From assembly GCA_023846275.1 (NCBI GenBank), contig JAIUJO010000090.1, positions 883,102-947,101 on the forward strand: a DNA stretch of 64,000 bases, in the 5' to 3' direction. Below are positions 16,291 to 28,077 of the stretch, in pieces. The translations under genes were made by a program, and so were the position numbers. The number at the start of each line of letters is the position of its first letter. The stretch's first letter is position 1. Under the pieces are notes generated by a model that was given only the letters and a program-made list of their open reading frames with translations, did not search any database and was not told the origin of the DNA. The DNA comes from Vanilla planifolia (lineage: Eukaryota; Streptophyta; Magnoliopsida; Asparagales; Orchidaceae).

Positions 16291-19094
16291 AGGTTTCATC
16301 AAGGGAAGAACTTCCCTATAGAAGATCCCTTCTTTTTCATTTCTTGTTATGTGCTGAGTTGTCATTTATAATTTTTACAACATGGTTCCACATATGTTTG
16401 AAGGTCAAATTTTTGTTTTCTTGAAAAATAATTTTAAAGATTTTATTTTAAATATTAGTATTAATTTATTATTTTTATTTAAAAATCCAATTAATGATGT
16501 AAATACTTCTGATGAATAATTTAAAAATTTAAGGTAAAGAAATGCTAATTGAATGAATTATCCTTTTTTTGCTTTATTGCAAAAATTTGAAATCAAGGTT
16601 TGTCATCTAAAAATGTCTTTTGAGGCTATGTAGGAACTAAAGAATTTATATAAAAAATAAGTTATGTTTCTAACCCAAGATAAGAAGAAAAAGAGAAATC
16701 AAAAGAAAAAATAATAGTGAAAACAAATAGCGAAACTTTATGCACCTCAAAAGTAAGCTCTTCATTTGAAGATACACAGTAATTTCTTTCTTTAATAATG
16801 ATAATCTCATTATTAGTGATGAACAATTGACTATTTCTTTTAATAACCTTATAGTTGAGTATTAGAAATTGATTCGGTTGTGTACTAGATTAAAAGTAAA
16901 ATATGCCAAAGAAGAGCATCATGTTTACATACCAAAAAGGTAATGCAATAAGTTTAAAGCTAGAAATGAATAGCTTCAATGAAATTTCCTTATACATGCT
17001 ACTAATGCAAGAACCTTAGAAAGTAAATTTGATGAGTATGAGACATCTTTAGCCTTGAGCAATTAATTTATTGAATCTTTGAAATATGAAAATATATTAT
17101 AACAACTTATTTGAATCAAAAATGTAGATTGAAATGTTTATATGTACATATAAATAGTAATAGTAGCTATTCTATTTCACATATGCACAAACATGCTTCA
17201 TCATGTAACTATGTGATAAGAAAAAAAAATTAGTTTGCATATTATTCATTTCATGCTAAATCCCAAGCTGTATGCAATTATTGTGATAGGCATGGATGAA
17301 TTTCTTATGATTACTTAAGAAATTCATCTATCTAAACTAATATAAATATGAATGGACTCTTAAAGAAATTTGTTTAAACAATACCTTTGTAATGATGTTT
17401 GGGTTCTTAAATTTAAAGGTTATATAGATGTATTGTTATATCTCCATAATTAGGATCTATGAAGACAAGCCTTGCCTTATGGGTTTGCATGTGACCCACT
17501 CGAAAAATATTTATGGTCCTTATTTTTAGGAAAAACTATTAATTTTCTTAGTAACTATGTTAGGATTATTTAATATCTCTTCACGAAAGTTGAATTGATC
17601 ATGTTTCCTTATGTAGCTTGAATGTTAAATGTTAGCTTACTTAGATGAGTTAGGTGAGAGTATCAAGATTTATGATGCTGTTTGATTTGTTATCATGAAT
17701 ACCTAGTCAAGGTCTTATACATAGATTATTAAATTATCGATATAAGAAATATGAATCTATTTAGTGTGTCATTAAAGTCTTGTGCATTTTATTGAGTTAC
17801 TGCTTACATGTGAGATAAGTGAAAATGCTTTTTGGAAAACTATAAGTTATGAATTCTAGAGATAGAATTTGAAAAAAATTCCACTTGTAGCTTTATGTGA
17901 TAGTTAGTGTTCATACATGTTAAGCTCTTAAAGAACTTGTTGGAAATTAAAGATAAAAGCAATGGTGAGTAAAACTAAGAGATATATTGAAAAAATTTGA
18001 AAAATTTTGGCAAATGATTATTTTATTTTTTTATTTTTTTTTGTTGCAGATGAATTTTGAAATGTAGCATTTCATGCAATAATATGAGATTCTTTTCATC
18101 GAATCATTACCTATTAAAACCTTTCATAAGCTCACATTGCTCTTAAGTATTAACCCATTTGAGTGATTCTAAACGGAGGAAAAACTAGTGCTAGAAGTTA
18201 GGCCAAGTTAATAATTTTATCTATTAGTTATGCCTTTGGTCATTCTTTATTAAAACATTCAATAATTTAGATTAAAGAAATACTTTATTTTTAAAGACTA
18301 GAATGTTGTTGTTGTTATATTAAGAATGAGATTTAGATTACTAATATGAAAATCCTTAGTTAGTCCATAACATTATGTTAAAGTTGCCAATAATTTCTAT
18401 AAGTGAACTTTCTTAGTTTTTATAGTTAGAATTGATAACAAATGGTCTACTAATTAGGAGTTAAGTGTAGTTCTTAAAACTTATAGATGCATCTCCATGA
18501 TCTATTGTGTATCATTTTATCTTTTTGAACTTAGAAGGGAGAGAATCTCATGTAAGCATGTTTAATCTTATGGATTTGTTTTAGGTCGACTTCTAATAGA
18601 AATTACTGAAAACATACATGATGAATGTAACAAAGTTAAAAATCATAAATGTTATTAAACTAAACATGGATAAAATGTATGATAACTAAGTAATATTGTT
18701 ATATTTGTATAATATTATTAATATTTTTCTTATAAAGGTTGATTATTAGCTTTTGTTTATGCTTATTGATAAATAAATATTTTTGCTATATGTTGTTTTA
18801 ATGAAGATTTATTATAACTTGTACCCTTTGTTTTTTAAAGTAAAATTATGCATAAATTGTATTATTGTGTTCAGCCTTTGTTTACATGTTTTATTCTCAT
18901 TTTCTCTTTTGATGCATGACAAACAAAGGGAGAGATATGTGTAAAATAAAAAAATTAATTATATCCCAAATTTGTGGCATAATTTTATGAATTTCATACA
19001 ATGATGTGAAACAAGAATGTAAGAAGAGCACATGCATGCTTGCATGATTTATATCTTTTCATTTCATTATTTATTCAATGGTTTTGTTATCATC
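16291..19094 (+). pseudogene. E1 internal region, gag relic only
   Basis: This is about 2.8 kb of AT-rich sequence between the primer-binding site and the polypurine tract. Near 17273 the + strand reads Cys-Asn-Tyr-Cys-Asp-Arg-His-Gly, the start of a gag-type CCHC zinc knuckle. A purine-rich AAAGGGAGAGAT tract near 18925 matches the G-rich motif that SIRE-type elements carry upstream of the polypurine tract. I do not recognise protease, integrase or reverse transcriptase. It is a heavily decayed fossil and is not expected to encode protein. Confidence 0.6.
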
Positions 19095-19107
19095 AAGTAG
19101 GGGAGAT
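19095..19107 (+). other. E1 polypurine tract
   Basis: AAGTAGGGGAGAT lies two bases before the TG that opens the 3' LTR. This matches the usual AAAAGGGGGAGAT form of plant Copia elements and supports placing the LTR start at 19109. Confidence 0.7.
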
Positions 19108-19108
19108 T

Positions 19109-19765
19109 TGTATACCTTTAGTTATGCACTACTTATTTGATGATAATAAAATAATTATGATAGTTTCTCTCATACTTTTAAGTATTTTTTAGGTCATGCA
19201 TCATAAGCTATTATAGGATTAATCAATTAGCAAATTTCAACAAAAAGTCTCATGAAGCAATCCATAAGTGAAGCAATATCAAGTAATGATGGTGGCCATG
19301 CAACTTAAATGACATATCTTGGAGCCATTGATAAAACTCTTGGTGGAGTAGGTGACCAACAGAAGTCTATCTCCAAAATATCTACATGTTTGATTATTTA
19401 TCCCATCACTTGTTTACATACGATATTAGTTGGCAAAATACTTTTCATTCACTTGCATAATCATTAATTTCTTATCCATTATTATTTTATTACTTACAAA
19501 AATATTTCATTTTTTAGTAGCTTCAAAAATGCTTTAAAAGAAAAAATAATTAATATCTACAAGGTGGCCTAAAATAAACAAAACTTTAGCCTAAGCACCA
19601 ACACATGGCCAATCCCAAAGGCTTGGTTCAAGTCGCCCGAACTTCTACTATGCAATAAGCCTTAGGAAGCCGTAGGTCAAGGAAGGGTCAACCAAATTAC
19701 GTCAGGCTAGAGACTTGACCATGGCACAATTCCCTATACACATAGAGTAAATGAAGTGAAGATAT
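19109..19765 (+). repeat. E1 3' LTR, part left of the nested element
   Basis: This starts with TGTATACC directly after the polypurine tract and contains the TTTGATGATAATAA motif common near the start of SIRE-type LTRs. It is interrupted at GATAT by element E2 and continues at 28741. The stretch near 19580-19600 (CCTAAGCACCAAC) has a counterpart in the E4 LTR, which supports its being LTR rather than internal sequence. Confidence 0.65.
19761..19765. repeat. Target-site duplication of E2, left copy
   Basis: GATAT directly precedes the left LTR of E2 and is repeated exactly at 28736-28740. A 5-bp duplication is the size usual for LTR-element integration. It proves that the two LTRs belong to one insertion. 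Confidence 0.9.
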
Positions 19766-21687
19766 TGAAGTGTTTCATGCTAAGGAAATCCCACAAGAGG
19801 GGTGGGGGGTGAATTGTGTATTTAAAAAATTTTATAACTTTCGAAATTAAAAACTTAAAAGTTTTAAGCACAAATAAAGAAATTTGAACACAAAAGTTTT
19901 TAGGTGGTTCGACTCAAAACCGAGTCTACGTCCACCCCCAACCAGTGTTGGGAAAAATCCACTAAATGCACCAATTACAAGTGAGGTTTTTCATACGGTT
20001 CACCTCAAACCTACTTGGGATTTTTGCTATGGCTAATCTCGAACCTACTTGAGTTTTTCTCCGGGCTCAACTCAAACCCAAGGCTTTAGCACTACTGCTG
20101 GGATGCCCTTACCACAAAAAGAAAAATACAACGATTAGCAAAAAGAACTTAGGAGAAATAGGAGAAAAAGGAGCACACACAATTGAAAAATTAGAAGGAT
20201 AGAAATGTGAAAAATTGAATCATGTACCTCTAATTTCAAGCGCCTTGTTGCAGTCTTCCTTTTGAGCTTGAAGACACCGTTTTTGCTTGTGATTGCTCGA
20301 ATTTGAGATCTAAAATCTTTGAAAGAATTTAGCAAAAGGTAAACTCAATAAATCTTAATTCTTCCCTATTTATAGAGCTTAAAATTGAGCTCAAAAAATC
20401 ACTCCCAAAGGCTCTTAAAATCAACTAGCCGTTTGGGTAACGGACGGAAAACAGCTACCGTCCGATTCGGGCCCAAACACGGACGGCATGGATTGAATCT
20501 CGAATTTACCGTTTGAGATTAATCCCATCTGTTCGATCTGGGCGGACTTGATCTGAGCAGTTGGATTTCGTGCATGCTGTCTTGTATGTATTAATAAAAT
20601 GTGTTCTGACATAATTCAAATTGAAACAGTTTACCTCAGTGGTTTCCCGTCTTGGCGCATATCCGTGCAACCTGGGTTTGATTCTTCTGCATGTCATTTT
20701 AGGCTGAATAATCTCAGCCGTCCGACGTGCTTGTTCTTCTGATTTCTTTGATAGTAAGGTTGGAATTTAGTCCCACATCGCAGAAAAATCATTGTCATTA
20801 TGCTTTAAAACTAATTTGCTTCCTATCAAATTCGAGCCTCTTTGGGGTTGGCTCTCGCCTTCCTTGATCGGGATTTCATCACCTGGTCGGGTTGACTTGA
20901 CCATGCACTGTTCATTGACCGTTGACCGTCGCTGTAGTTTGACCTAGCCAAGCTCCTCTCTGCGGGCTTTTGGCGGGCTTGGCTTAGCCAAGCACTGTTC
21001 ATTTGACCGTTGACCACCGCTGTAGCTTGACCTCGCCGTGCTCCTCTCGGCAGGCTTTGGGCGGTCTTGGCTAGTCCTTTTTGGGTCGACCAAATTTTTT
21101 TTTTAATTTCTAAAAGACCTGGATGGGCTAATTGCATGACGGGTCAACTCGTCCAGTGCTACAGTGACTTTTCCCGAGACTTAAGCTTTCTTATGGTTGA
21201 TTGGAAGAATTGTTTTGCTAAAATTTTAAATATAAGTGTACCAAAATAATTTAATATTATCATAGTATTATAAGTTTTCTAAATGACTATGAAAACAAAT
21301 TTATGAAAAATAATCCTAAATAATTTTAAAAAATCAAATACCAATGTCTATACTTTTTGTCAATAAAGCTTGGCCCAAAAATCAAAATTCAATAATTATT
21401 AATTTTATAACATTTTTAAATATTAATACTACTAGTGTGCCTTATAATCTCAAAAATTGGACATCTTAATTTCTAGAAAAATTAATAAAAACTCAAATAT
21501 GAAAATTCTAGTACATGTCTCAAATTTCCTTGAAGTATGCCATGGCTTCAAGGTCCTTAGAGACCACTATTTTACACATGTGAAATACATGGCTTGATTT
21601 AATTAAATATTAAAAATTTTACTTAAAATCAAGCCAAAATAAAATATAAACATTTATGCTTGACTCATCAAGCACAAGGGTGTAACA
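19766..21687 (-). repeat. E2 3' LTR
   Basis: On the + strand it runs from TGAAGTGTTTC to GGGTGTAACA, so in element sense it starts TGTTACACCC and ends CACTTCA. It aligns along its whole length with 26836-28735. It contains a TATA motif (20366-20375 on the - strand), a TTGAC cluster (20892-21031) and the C-rich CACAAGAGGGG tail region typical of SIRE-type LTRs. Confidence 0.93.
20892..21031 (-). promoter_or_regulatory. W-box (TTGAC) cluster in the E2 3' LTR
   Basis: Eight TTGAC cores lie within 140 bases, at 20892, 20897, 20915, 20922, 20939, 21003, 21010 and 21027. Most are TTGACC, the full W-box bound by plant WRKY factors. They sit in a direct repeat of period 87 bp; GCACTGTTC occurs at 20905 and 20992. 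About 0.3 cores would be expected by chance on two strands. That WRKY proteins use the site is inference. Confidence 0.55.
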
Positions 21688-21700
21688 ATCTCCCCCTTTT
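21688..21700 (-). other. E2 polypurine tract
   Basis: In element sense it reads AAAAGGGGGAGAT immediately upstream of the 3' LTR, the standard second-strand primer of plant Copia elements. It also fixes the LTR edge at 21687. Confidence 0.9.
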
Positions 21701-21879
21701 GATGATGGCAAGACATAAATGTTTTAAATCTATAAAAAATGATAAAATGAATAAAAGTAAACTTTTAAGAAGAGAAATCTTAATGAGGAGATTAATAATT
21801 ATCATGCTCCCCCTATCTTTATGTTCCCCCTAACTCCTAACTATTCTCCCCCTTTGACACCATCAAAAAGGGAGTTAAC

Positions 21880-22369
21880 CCTAAGCAATGTCTAAAATTC
21901 CTAATTGTTCTCTCAATGTTTGAAATTGCTCCGATGGTAAGGGTTTGATAAAAATGTCAGCCAATTCAAGCTTAGTAGGAACATACTCTAATTCTACTAA
22001 TCCTTTGGCCACTTGGTCTCTAATAAAGTGATATCTAACATCTATGTGCATAGTCCTAGAATGAACTTGATTCTTGGCTAATGCTAATGCACTAGTATTG
22101 TCAATTCTAATAGGTATATGTGTGACTTCTAAACCATAGTCTTGAAGTTGTTGTCTTTACCATAGTACTTGAGCAACACAACTTCCAGCTGCAACATATT
22201 CAGCTTCTATTGTTGACAAGCCTATACAATTTTGTTTTTTTCTTGACCATGAAACAAGGCAATGTCCCAACAATTGACATGTCCCTGATGTGTTCCTATC
22301 CACTTTAGATCCTCCAAAGTCTGAATCTGTATAGCCAATGAGTTCACAAGAAAGGTCATTTCTAGGATA
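21880..22369 (-). pseudogene. E2 RNase H region
   Basis: This is the C-terminal Copia RNase H domain, which degrades the RNA strand during reverse transcription. On the - strand I read GYTDSDFGGSKVDRN and further on GLSTIEAEYVAAG, with the catalytic Asp of TDSDFGG and the Glu of the E-A-E-Y motif in place. It follows the reverse transcriptase segment directly. From here to 21700 the sequence is non-coding and carries a second purine-rich motif near 21860. It is part of a broken pol gene. Confidence 0.85.
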
Positions 22370-23489
22370 CTATAATCCTAGAGTCATAGTTCCCTTCAAA
22401 TATTTGAAGATTGCTTTAACAGCTTTTAAGTGACTTTCCTTTGGGTTTGCTTGGAACCTAGCACATAATCCAACACTAAATAGAATGTCGGGCCTACTAG
22501 CTGTAAGGTATAATAAAGATCCTATAAGTCCTCTATAAAGTTTTTGGTCTATGGTTTTCCCTTGTTCATCTAGGTCTAATTGAATAGATTGATTCATGGG
22601 AATTTTTCTAGGTTTCATATTTTCATAACTATATTTCTTAAGCATTTCTTTCAAATATTTTGTTTGAGAAATAAAAATACCATCTTTTAATTGTCTTATT
22701 TGCAATCCTAAGAAAAAACGTTAGCTCACCCACCATGCTCATTTCAAATTCCTTAATCATAAGATCTCCAAATTCTCTACACATTTCTTCTTTTGTACTA
22801 CCAAAAATAATATCATCAACATAAATCTGAACAATTAATAAATCATCTCTTAATCGCTTTAGAAATATTGTAGTATCTGATTTACCCTTCCTAAAGCCAC
22901 TTTCTACTAGACAATTACTCAACCTATGGTACCATGCACGTGGAGCTTGGTTAAGGCTGTAAAGAGCTTTCTTAAGCTTGTAGATATAATTATCTTGTGT
23001 ATGATTTTCAAAACCTGGTGGTTGTTCTACAAACACATCCTCTTCTATTATTCCATTTAAGAAAGCACTTTTTACATCCATTTGAAACAATCTAAAATTC
23101 TTATAACATGAATATGCTGGAAGTAATCTAATCGCATCTAACCTAGCTACGGGTGCAAATGAATCCTCAAAATCAATACCTTCTATTTGACTATATCCCT
23201 TAGCAACAAGTCTAGCCTTATTCCTAATTATTACACCATTTTCATCTAATTTATTTTTATAGACCCATCTAGTACCAATTACTTGTTGATCACTAGGTTT
23301 TGGTACTAATTCCCAAACTTGATTTCTTTCAAATTGGTTTAACTCTTCATTCATAGCTTGAACCCAATAATCATCCACAAGGGCTTCTTCTACAGAACTG
23401 GGTTCAAAAAATGACACAAAGGCACTATGATCTATATCTCTAATTGAAGCTCTAGTCTTCACTCCTTGGTTCACATCTCCTATAATCAA
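22370..23489 (-). pseudogene. E2 reverse transcriptase region
   Basis: This is the Copia-type reverse transcriptase (RVT_2 family), which copies element RNA into DNA in the virus-like particle. In the open frame ending near 22638 I see [12 protein letters not shown] at about residues 90-101, [11 protein letters not shown] at 136-146 with its catalytic Asp, LNQAPRAWY near 179-187 and the YVDD box at 223-226. The segment 22370-22705 carries the connecting region with YRGLIGSLLYLTASRPDI. The spellings match SIRE/Maximus-type elements. It is part of a broken pol gene. Confidence 0.9.
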
Positions 23490-23642
23490 ATCCTTTGGAT
23501 GTGAGGTTACAAATTTCCATCCTTTATATAAATTATTTTCTTTTTCTATTTCTAGATTTTCTATTTTTTCTTTATTTAAATCTAGATTCTTTACTAATTC
23601 TATTTCATCTTCTAAATGCTTTTCACTAACTAGTTGAATTGT

Positions 23643-24881
23643 CTAATCAAACACAATATGTATTGTTTCCTCTATTTTATGTGATTCTTGATTAAAATCT
23701 CTATATGGTTTTCTAATTAATGAATATCCTAAAAAGATTCCTACAGGTGCCTTCTCATCAAACTTTCCTAAGTTTACTCTCTCATTTTTATGAATAGTGC
23801 ACTTACAACGAAAAACATGAAAGTAACTAAGATTTGGTTTCTTCTTCCTTAGCAATTCATAAGGAGTTTTCTTCAACTTTGGTCTCAAATTAACCCTATT
23901 TATGATGTAACACGCCGTGCTAATAGCTTCGGCCCAAAAGTATTTGGGTAAGTTATAATCGACTAACATGGTTCTACCTATCTCAACTAATGTTCAATTC
24001 TTTCTTTCTACAATGCCATTTTGTTGTGGTGTATATGGGTATGTGAATTGATGTTTGATTCCTTTCTCTTTACAAAACTCACTAAAATATTCATTCTTAA
24101 ATTCACTCCCATTATCACCTTGCATATAAATTAATTTTAGACTATGTTGTCTTTCTAACTCTCTAATCAAATCTTCAAAGTTCTCAAAGGATTCATTTTT
24201 ATGTCTAAGAAAAAACACCCAAGTATATCTAGAAAAATCATCAACTATAACAAATCCATATTGTTTTCCTCCTAAACTCAAAGGTTGTATTGGACCAAAA
24301 AGATCTAAGTAGATTTTTTCTAAAGGTCTACTAGTTGTTAATTCATTTTGAGATTTGAAAGAGGATTTAACTTGTTTTCCCTTTTGGCAAGATTCACACA
24401 ACTCCCAATTTGACTTGCTTGGTTTTGGAAGGCCTCTAACTACATCTAATTTTGAAATCTCCTTCAAGGTGGAGTATCCAACATGGCCTAATCTTCTATG
24501 CCATAATGAATTCTCATTAGATTGGGTCACTAGGCATTCCAAACCACTAGCTTCTAGTTGTCCAAAACTAATTACATATGTATCACATTTTATTTTACCT
24601 ATAAGTAGTTCAACATTATTTTTCATGATTTTCCAAGCTTTTGTATTAAAAACAATATCAAAAATATTATCACAAAGTTGACTAATACTAATCAAATTAA
24701 ATTCTAAGCCTTCTACTAAAAATACATTTGAAAGGGTAAATTTTGTTGCACCTACATCTCCAATTCCAATTATTCTTTTCTTTGTGTTGTCTCCTAGGGT
24801 CACCTTCCTATTTGGACTCGATCTCAATGATTTGAATTTACTTTTGTCTCCAGTAATGTGTCTTGAGCATCCACTATCCAA
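23643..24881 (-). pseudogene. E2 protease end and integrase region
   Basis: The - strand frame ending at 23994 opens in the aspartic protease motif DSGCSRHITGD. It continues with the pre-integrase segment LWHRRLGH and its zinc-binding partner CESC (near residues 128-165). The integrase core follows, with the acidic triad visible at D193 (YLDLFGP), D256 (GDNGSEF) and E292 (NGIVERKN). The stretch 23643-23969 carries the integrase C-terminal part, with WAEAISTACYIINR and GIFLGYS. The enzymes mature the polyprotein and insert the DNA copy. It is part of a broken pol gene. Confidence 0.9.
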
Positions 24882-25615
24882 TACCCAAGATGTGGATTTT
24901 GATTTTCTCCTTGGTTTTGACTGTATGAGGTGTAAAATTTAAATTAGAAAGTATACCACTAAATGAAATCATCAATTCAAGTTTTTTAAATATCTTATAC
25001 CTATCCTAGAATCTCTCCAAATATTTTGGAGACCTTTTCTTCTAGTCTACTAAGTCATGCTCTTAGGAACCTAAGAAAACTTGGGTTGAACCCTAAATGG
25101 TACTTGCATGTTCTCTTTTTTAACAATCCATCTAACATTTTGTGTTTGTGTATACATATTTCTTCTAAAGAAGCAATCTTTCATCGTATGTCCAGGTTTA
25201 CAACAAAAAAAAAACGATGTTTGATGGCCTAGGCATGCTCAAATATCTAGGTTTTTTGAAATTGAGAGCATGTGAATGATAATAAGCATTTGAAACATGT
25301 GTAGTTTTATTTACTCTAGTATGCTCAAAAGATTGTATTTTTTTCTTTTAAAACTAAAATATCATGCTTCAAAGAAATATTTTCAATGATAAGAGATGCC
25401 TTTTCTTCACATATATGTTGATTTTCTAATTTTTTCTTTTCATCTTCTTTCATGACAAAATCAAGCAATTCAACCTTTTCTTTGTAGCTCTTTTTTAATT
25501 TTTTATGTGCACTCATTAAGGAAGTTAATACATTCATGATTTCAATGTAATTATTTTCAAGAGTATCTCTTGTCCAAGAGCTTACCTCATTTTCTTCTTC
25601 TTCTTCACTTGAAGC
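24882..25615 (-). pseudogene. E2 gag-pol spacer with coiled-coil segment
   Basis: This spacer lies between gag and the protease motif. A 70-residue frame at 25325-25537 is rich in Lys, Glu and Leu (KKLKKSYKEKVELLDF and similar), as expected of a coiled coil; such a segment is common at this place in SIRE-type elements. The remaining spacer shows no domain I can name. It belongs to the same broken polyprotein. Confidence 0.6.
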
Positions 25616-26731
25616 TTATGAGGTTGCCTCATTTACCATAAAGGAAATCATTCCTTCTTCTCCTCTACTTGAGCTTGAAATGTCTGAATCTTTGGAGGTA
25701 CTCCATGTAGCTTGAAATACTTTCTTTTTCTTCAAGCTCTTCTTCTTCTTCTTCTTCTTCTTTTCTCCCTCCTTCATATGCTTGTCTTTGAGCTTTGGAC
25801 ATTCCAATTTAATATGATCGGTTTGACCACACTCAAAACAAGTTGGTGGCCTCTTCCTCTCTTTATTGCTTTTCTTCTTCCATTTCCTATTAAGAAAGTT
25901 CTTTGCCAAATTTTTAGCTAAACCATTAACATGGAAACTTACCTCATCCTTTAAATCCGTGGAGGAGGTGGAAGTGGAATCCGAATTGCTTTTGGTGGCT
26001 TTGAATACCATTGGTTCTTCCTTTTTTCTTTCATACTTTAACTTGCTTGTAGAAGCCTCTTCTGTAAGTCTCCTTGACATTTCAATTTCGGCGGTAAGAA
26101 GTTCCCCAAGGAGTTCGTCCAATGAAAGTTTGCTAAGATCCTTAGCGGGTTTAATAGCCGTTGCAAGTGGATCAAATTCCTTTGGAAGGATTCTCAAAAT
26201 TTTCCTAACAAGATCACCATTTGAGAATGCCCTCCCAAGGTTTGCCAATCCATTTGTAATATCATTAAATCTCAAAAACATACTCTTAATACTTTCATTG
26301 GGATTCATTCTAAAATTTTCGTAGTCATGGGTGAGGATATTGATCTTAGTTTCTTTCACTTGTGAGGTACCCCCATAAGTTACTTCAAGTTTTTTCCATA
26401 CCTCAAAAGCCGTATGCAAATTCATAATTTGCGTAAAATCATTAGGAAAAATTCCAAAATGAAGATAGTTCAACGCCCTAGCATTTAATTGAGCCAATCT
26501 TTTGTGCTCAACGTTAAGCTCACTAAAGAGCTTGACTTCATCAGTAGAAGAATGTCTAGGAAGTTCACAAGGCTTCGTCATGACTTCCCATAATTCCAAA
26601 TCAATAGATTGAATGAAAATTCTAAAATGATTTCTCCAATATAAGTAAAATTCTTCTTTAAATAATGGAGGTCGATTTGAAGAAATACCTTCACATAAGG
26701 TTGCACTCATTTCGACCAAAGAGGAAGCCAT
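25616..26731 (-). CDS. gag: E2 Gag (capsid/nucleocapsid) reading frame
   Basis: A 371-residue frame encodes the Copia structural protein that assembles the virus-like particle and binds element RNA. The N-terminus MASSLVEMSATLCEG and the PPLF...YW...IFIQSIDLELWEV block (residues 21-50) are typical of SIRE-type Gag. The UBN2-like capsid domain spans about residues 60-215. A CCHC zinc knuckle follows at C298, C301, H306 and C311, and a long Lys run at 324-337. The start lies about 100 bases inside the primer-binding site, as expected. The strand is A/T-rich like the rest of E2. This frame reads through by itself; the element as a whole is broken. Confidence 0.85.
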   Translation of the reverse strand: MASSLVEMSATLCEGISSNRPPLFKEEFYLYWRNHFRIFIQSIDLELWEVMTKPCELPRHSSTDEVKLFSELNVEHKRLAQLNARALNYLHFGIFPNDFTQIMNLHTAFEVWKKLEVTYGGTSQVKETKINILTHDYENFRMNPNESIKSMFLRFNDITNGLANLGRAFSNGDLVRKILRILPKEFDPLATAIKPAKDLSKLSLDELLGELLTAEIEMSRRLTEEASTSKLKYERKKEEPMVFKATKSNSDSTSTSSTDLKDEVSFHVNGLAKNLAKNFLNRKWKKKSNKERKRPPTCFECGQTDHIKLECPKLKDKHMKEGEKKKKKKKKSLKKKKVFQATWSTSKDSDISSSSRGEEGMISFMVNEATS

Positions 26732-26821
26732 TCAAAATCACAAACAAAAAAGAAATTGAGAGAAAGCCTTCACTTAGCACCAGAGGATCTCCCAAGTGAT
26801 GTTACGTAATTTTGGGTTCCT

Positions 26822-26833
26822 GCTCTGATACTA
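26822..26833 (-). other. E2 primer-binding site
   Basis: In element sense it reads TAGTATCAGAGC, two bases after the 5' LTR, close to the TGGTATCAGAGC complement of plant initiator tRNA-Met. It identifies the right-hand LTR as the 5' LTR. Confidence 0.88.
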
Positions 26834-27432
26834 ATTGAAGTGTTTCATGCTAAGGAAATCCCACAAGAGGGGGGGTGAATTGTGTATTTAAAAAATTTTA
26901 TAACTTTCGAAATTAAAAACTTAAAAGTTTTAAGCACGAATAAAAAAATTTGAACACAAAAGTTTTTAGGTGGTTCAACTCAAAACCGAGTCTACGTCCA
27001 ACCCCAACCGGTGCTGGGAAAAATCCACTAAATGCACCAATTACAAGTGAGATTTTTCGTACGGTTCACCTCAAACATACTTGGGATTTTTACTATGGCT
27101 AATCCCGAACCTACTTGAGTTTTTTTCCGGGCTCAACTCAAACCCAGGGCTTTGGCACTACTACGGGGATGCCCTTACTCCAAAACGAAAAATACAACGA
27201 TTGGCAAAAAGAACTTCAGAGAAATAGGAGAAAAAGGAGGCACACACAATTGAAAAATTAGAAGGATAGAAATGTGAAAAATTGAATCATGTACCTCTAA
27301 TTTCAAGCGCCTTGTTGCAGTTTTCCTTTTGAGCTTGAAGGCACCGTTTTTGCTTGTGATTGGTCGAATTTGAGATCTGAAATCTTTGAAAGAATTTAGC
27401 AAAAGTTAAACTCAATAAATCTTAATTCTTTC

Positions 27433-27442
27433 CTATTTATAG
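27433..27442 (-). promoter_or_regulatory. E2 5' LTR TATA box
   Basis: In element sense it reads CTATAAATAG, close to the plant TATA consensus. It is conserved at the matching place in the other LTR (20366-20375). It would start the element transcript toward lower coordinates. Confidence 0.6.
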
Positions 27443-27909
27443 AGCTTAAAATTAAGCTCAAAAAATCACTCCCAATGGCTCTTAAAATCAACTAACCGTT
27501 TGGGTAACGGACGGAAAACAACTATCGTCTGATTCGGGCCCAAACACGGATGGCATGGATTGAATCTCGAATTTACCATTTGAGATTAATCCCGTCCGTT
27601 CAATCTGGGCGGGCTTGATCTGAGCAGTTGGATTCCATGCATGCTGTCTTGTATGTATTAATAAAATGTGTTCTGACATAATTCAAATTAAAATAGTTTA
27701 CTTCAGTGGTTTCGCGTCCTGGCGCATATCCGCACAGCCTGGGTTCGATTCTTCTGCATGTCATTTTAGGCTGAATAATGTCAGCCGTCCGATCATGCTT
27801 GTTCTTTTGATTTGTTTGATAGTAAGGTTGGAATTTAGTCCCACATCGCAAAAAAATCATTGCCATTGTGCTTTAAACTCGAGCCTCTTAGGGTTGACTC
27901 CCCCCTTCC

Positions 27910-28077
27910 TTGACCGGGATTTCATCACCTGGTCAGGTTGACTTGACAATGCACTATTCATTGACAGTTCACCGTCACTGTAGTTTGACATAGTCGAGCT
28001 CCTCTCTGCGGTCTTTGGGCAGGCTTGGCTTAGCCAAGCACTGTTCATTTGACCGTTGGCCACCACTGTAGCTTGAC
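27910..28077 (-). promoter_or_regulatory. W-box (TTGAC) cluster in the E2 5' LTR
   Basis: Seven TTGAC cores lie at 27910, 27938, 27943, 27961, 27985, 28049 and 28073, within the same duplicated 87-bp-type unit as in the 3' LTR. The cluster is about 470-640 bases upstream of the TATA box in element sense, a reasonable enhancer position. Regulation by WRKY factors is inferred from the motif alone. Confidence 0.55.

Noticed and set aside
24355-24681. 108-codon + strand frame inside E2
   Set aside because: Antisense shadow of the integrase region, with no recognisable domain.
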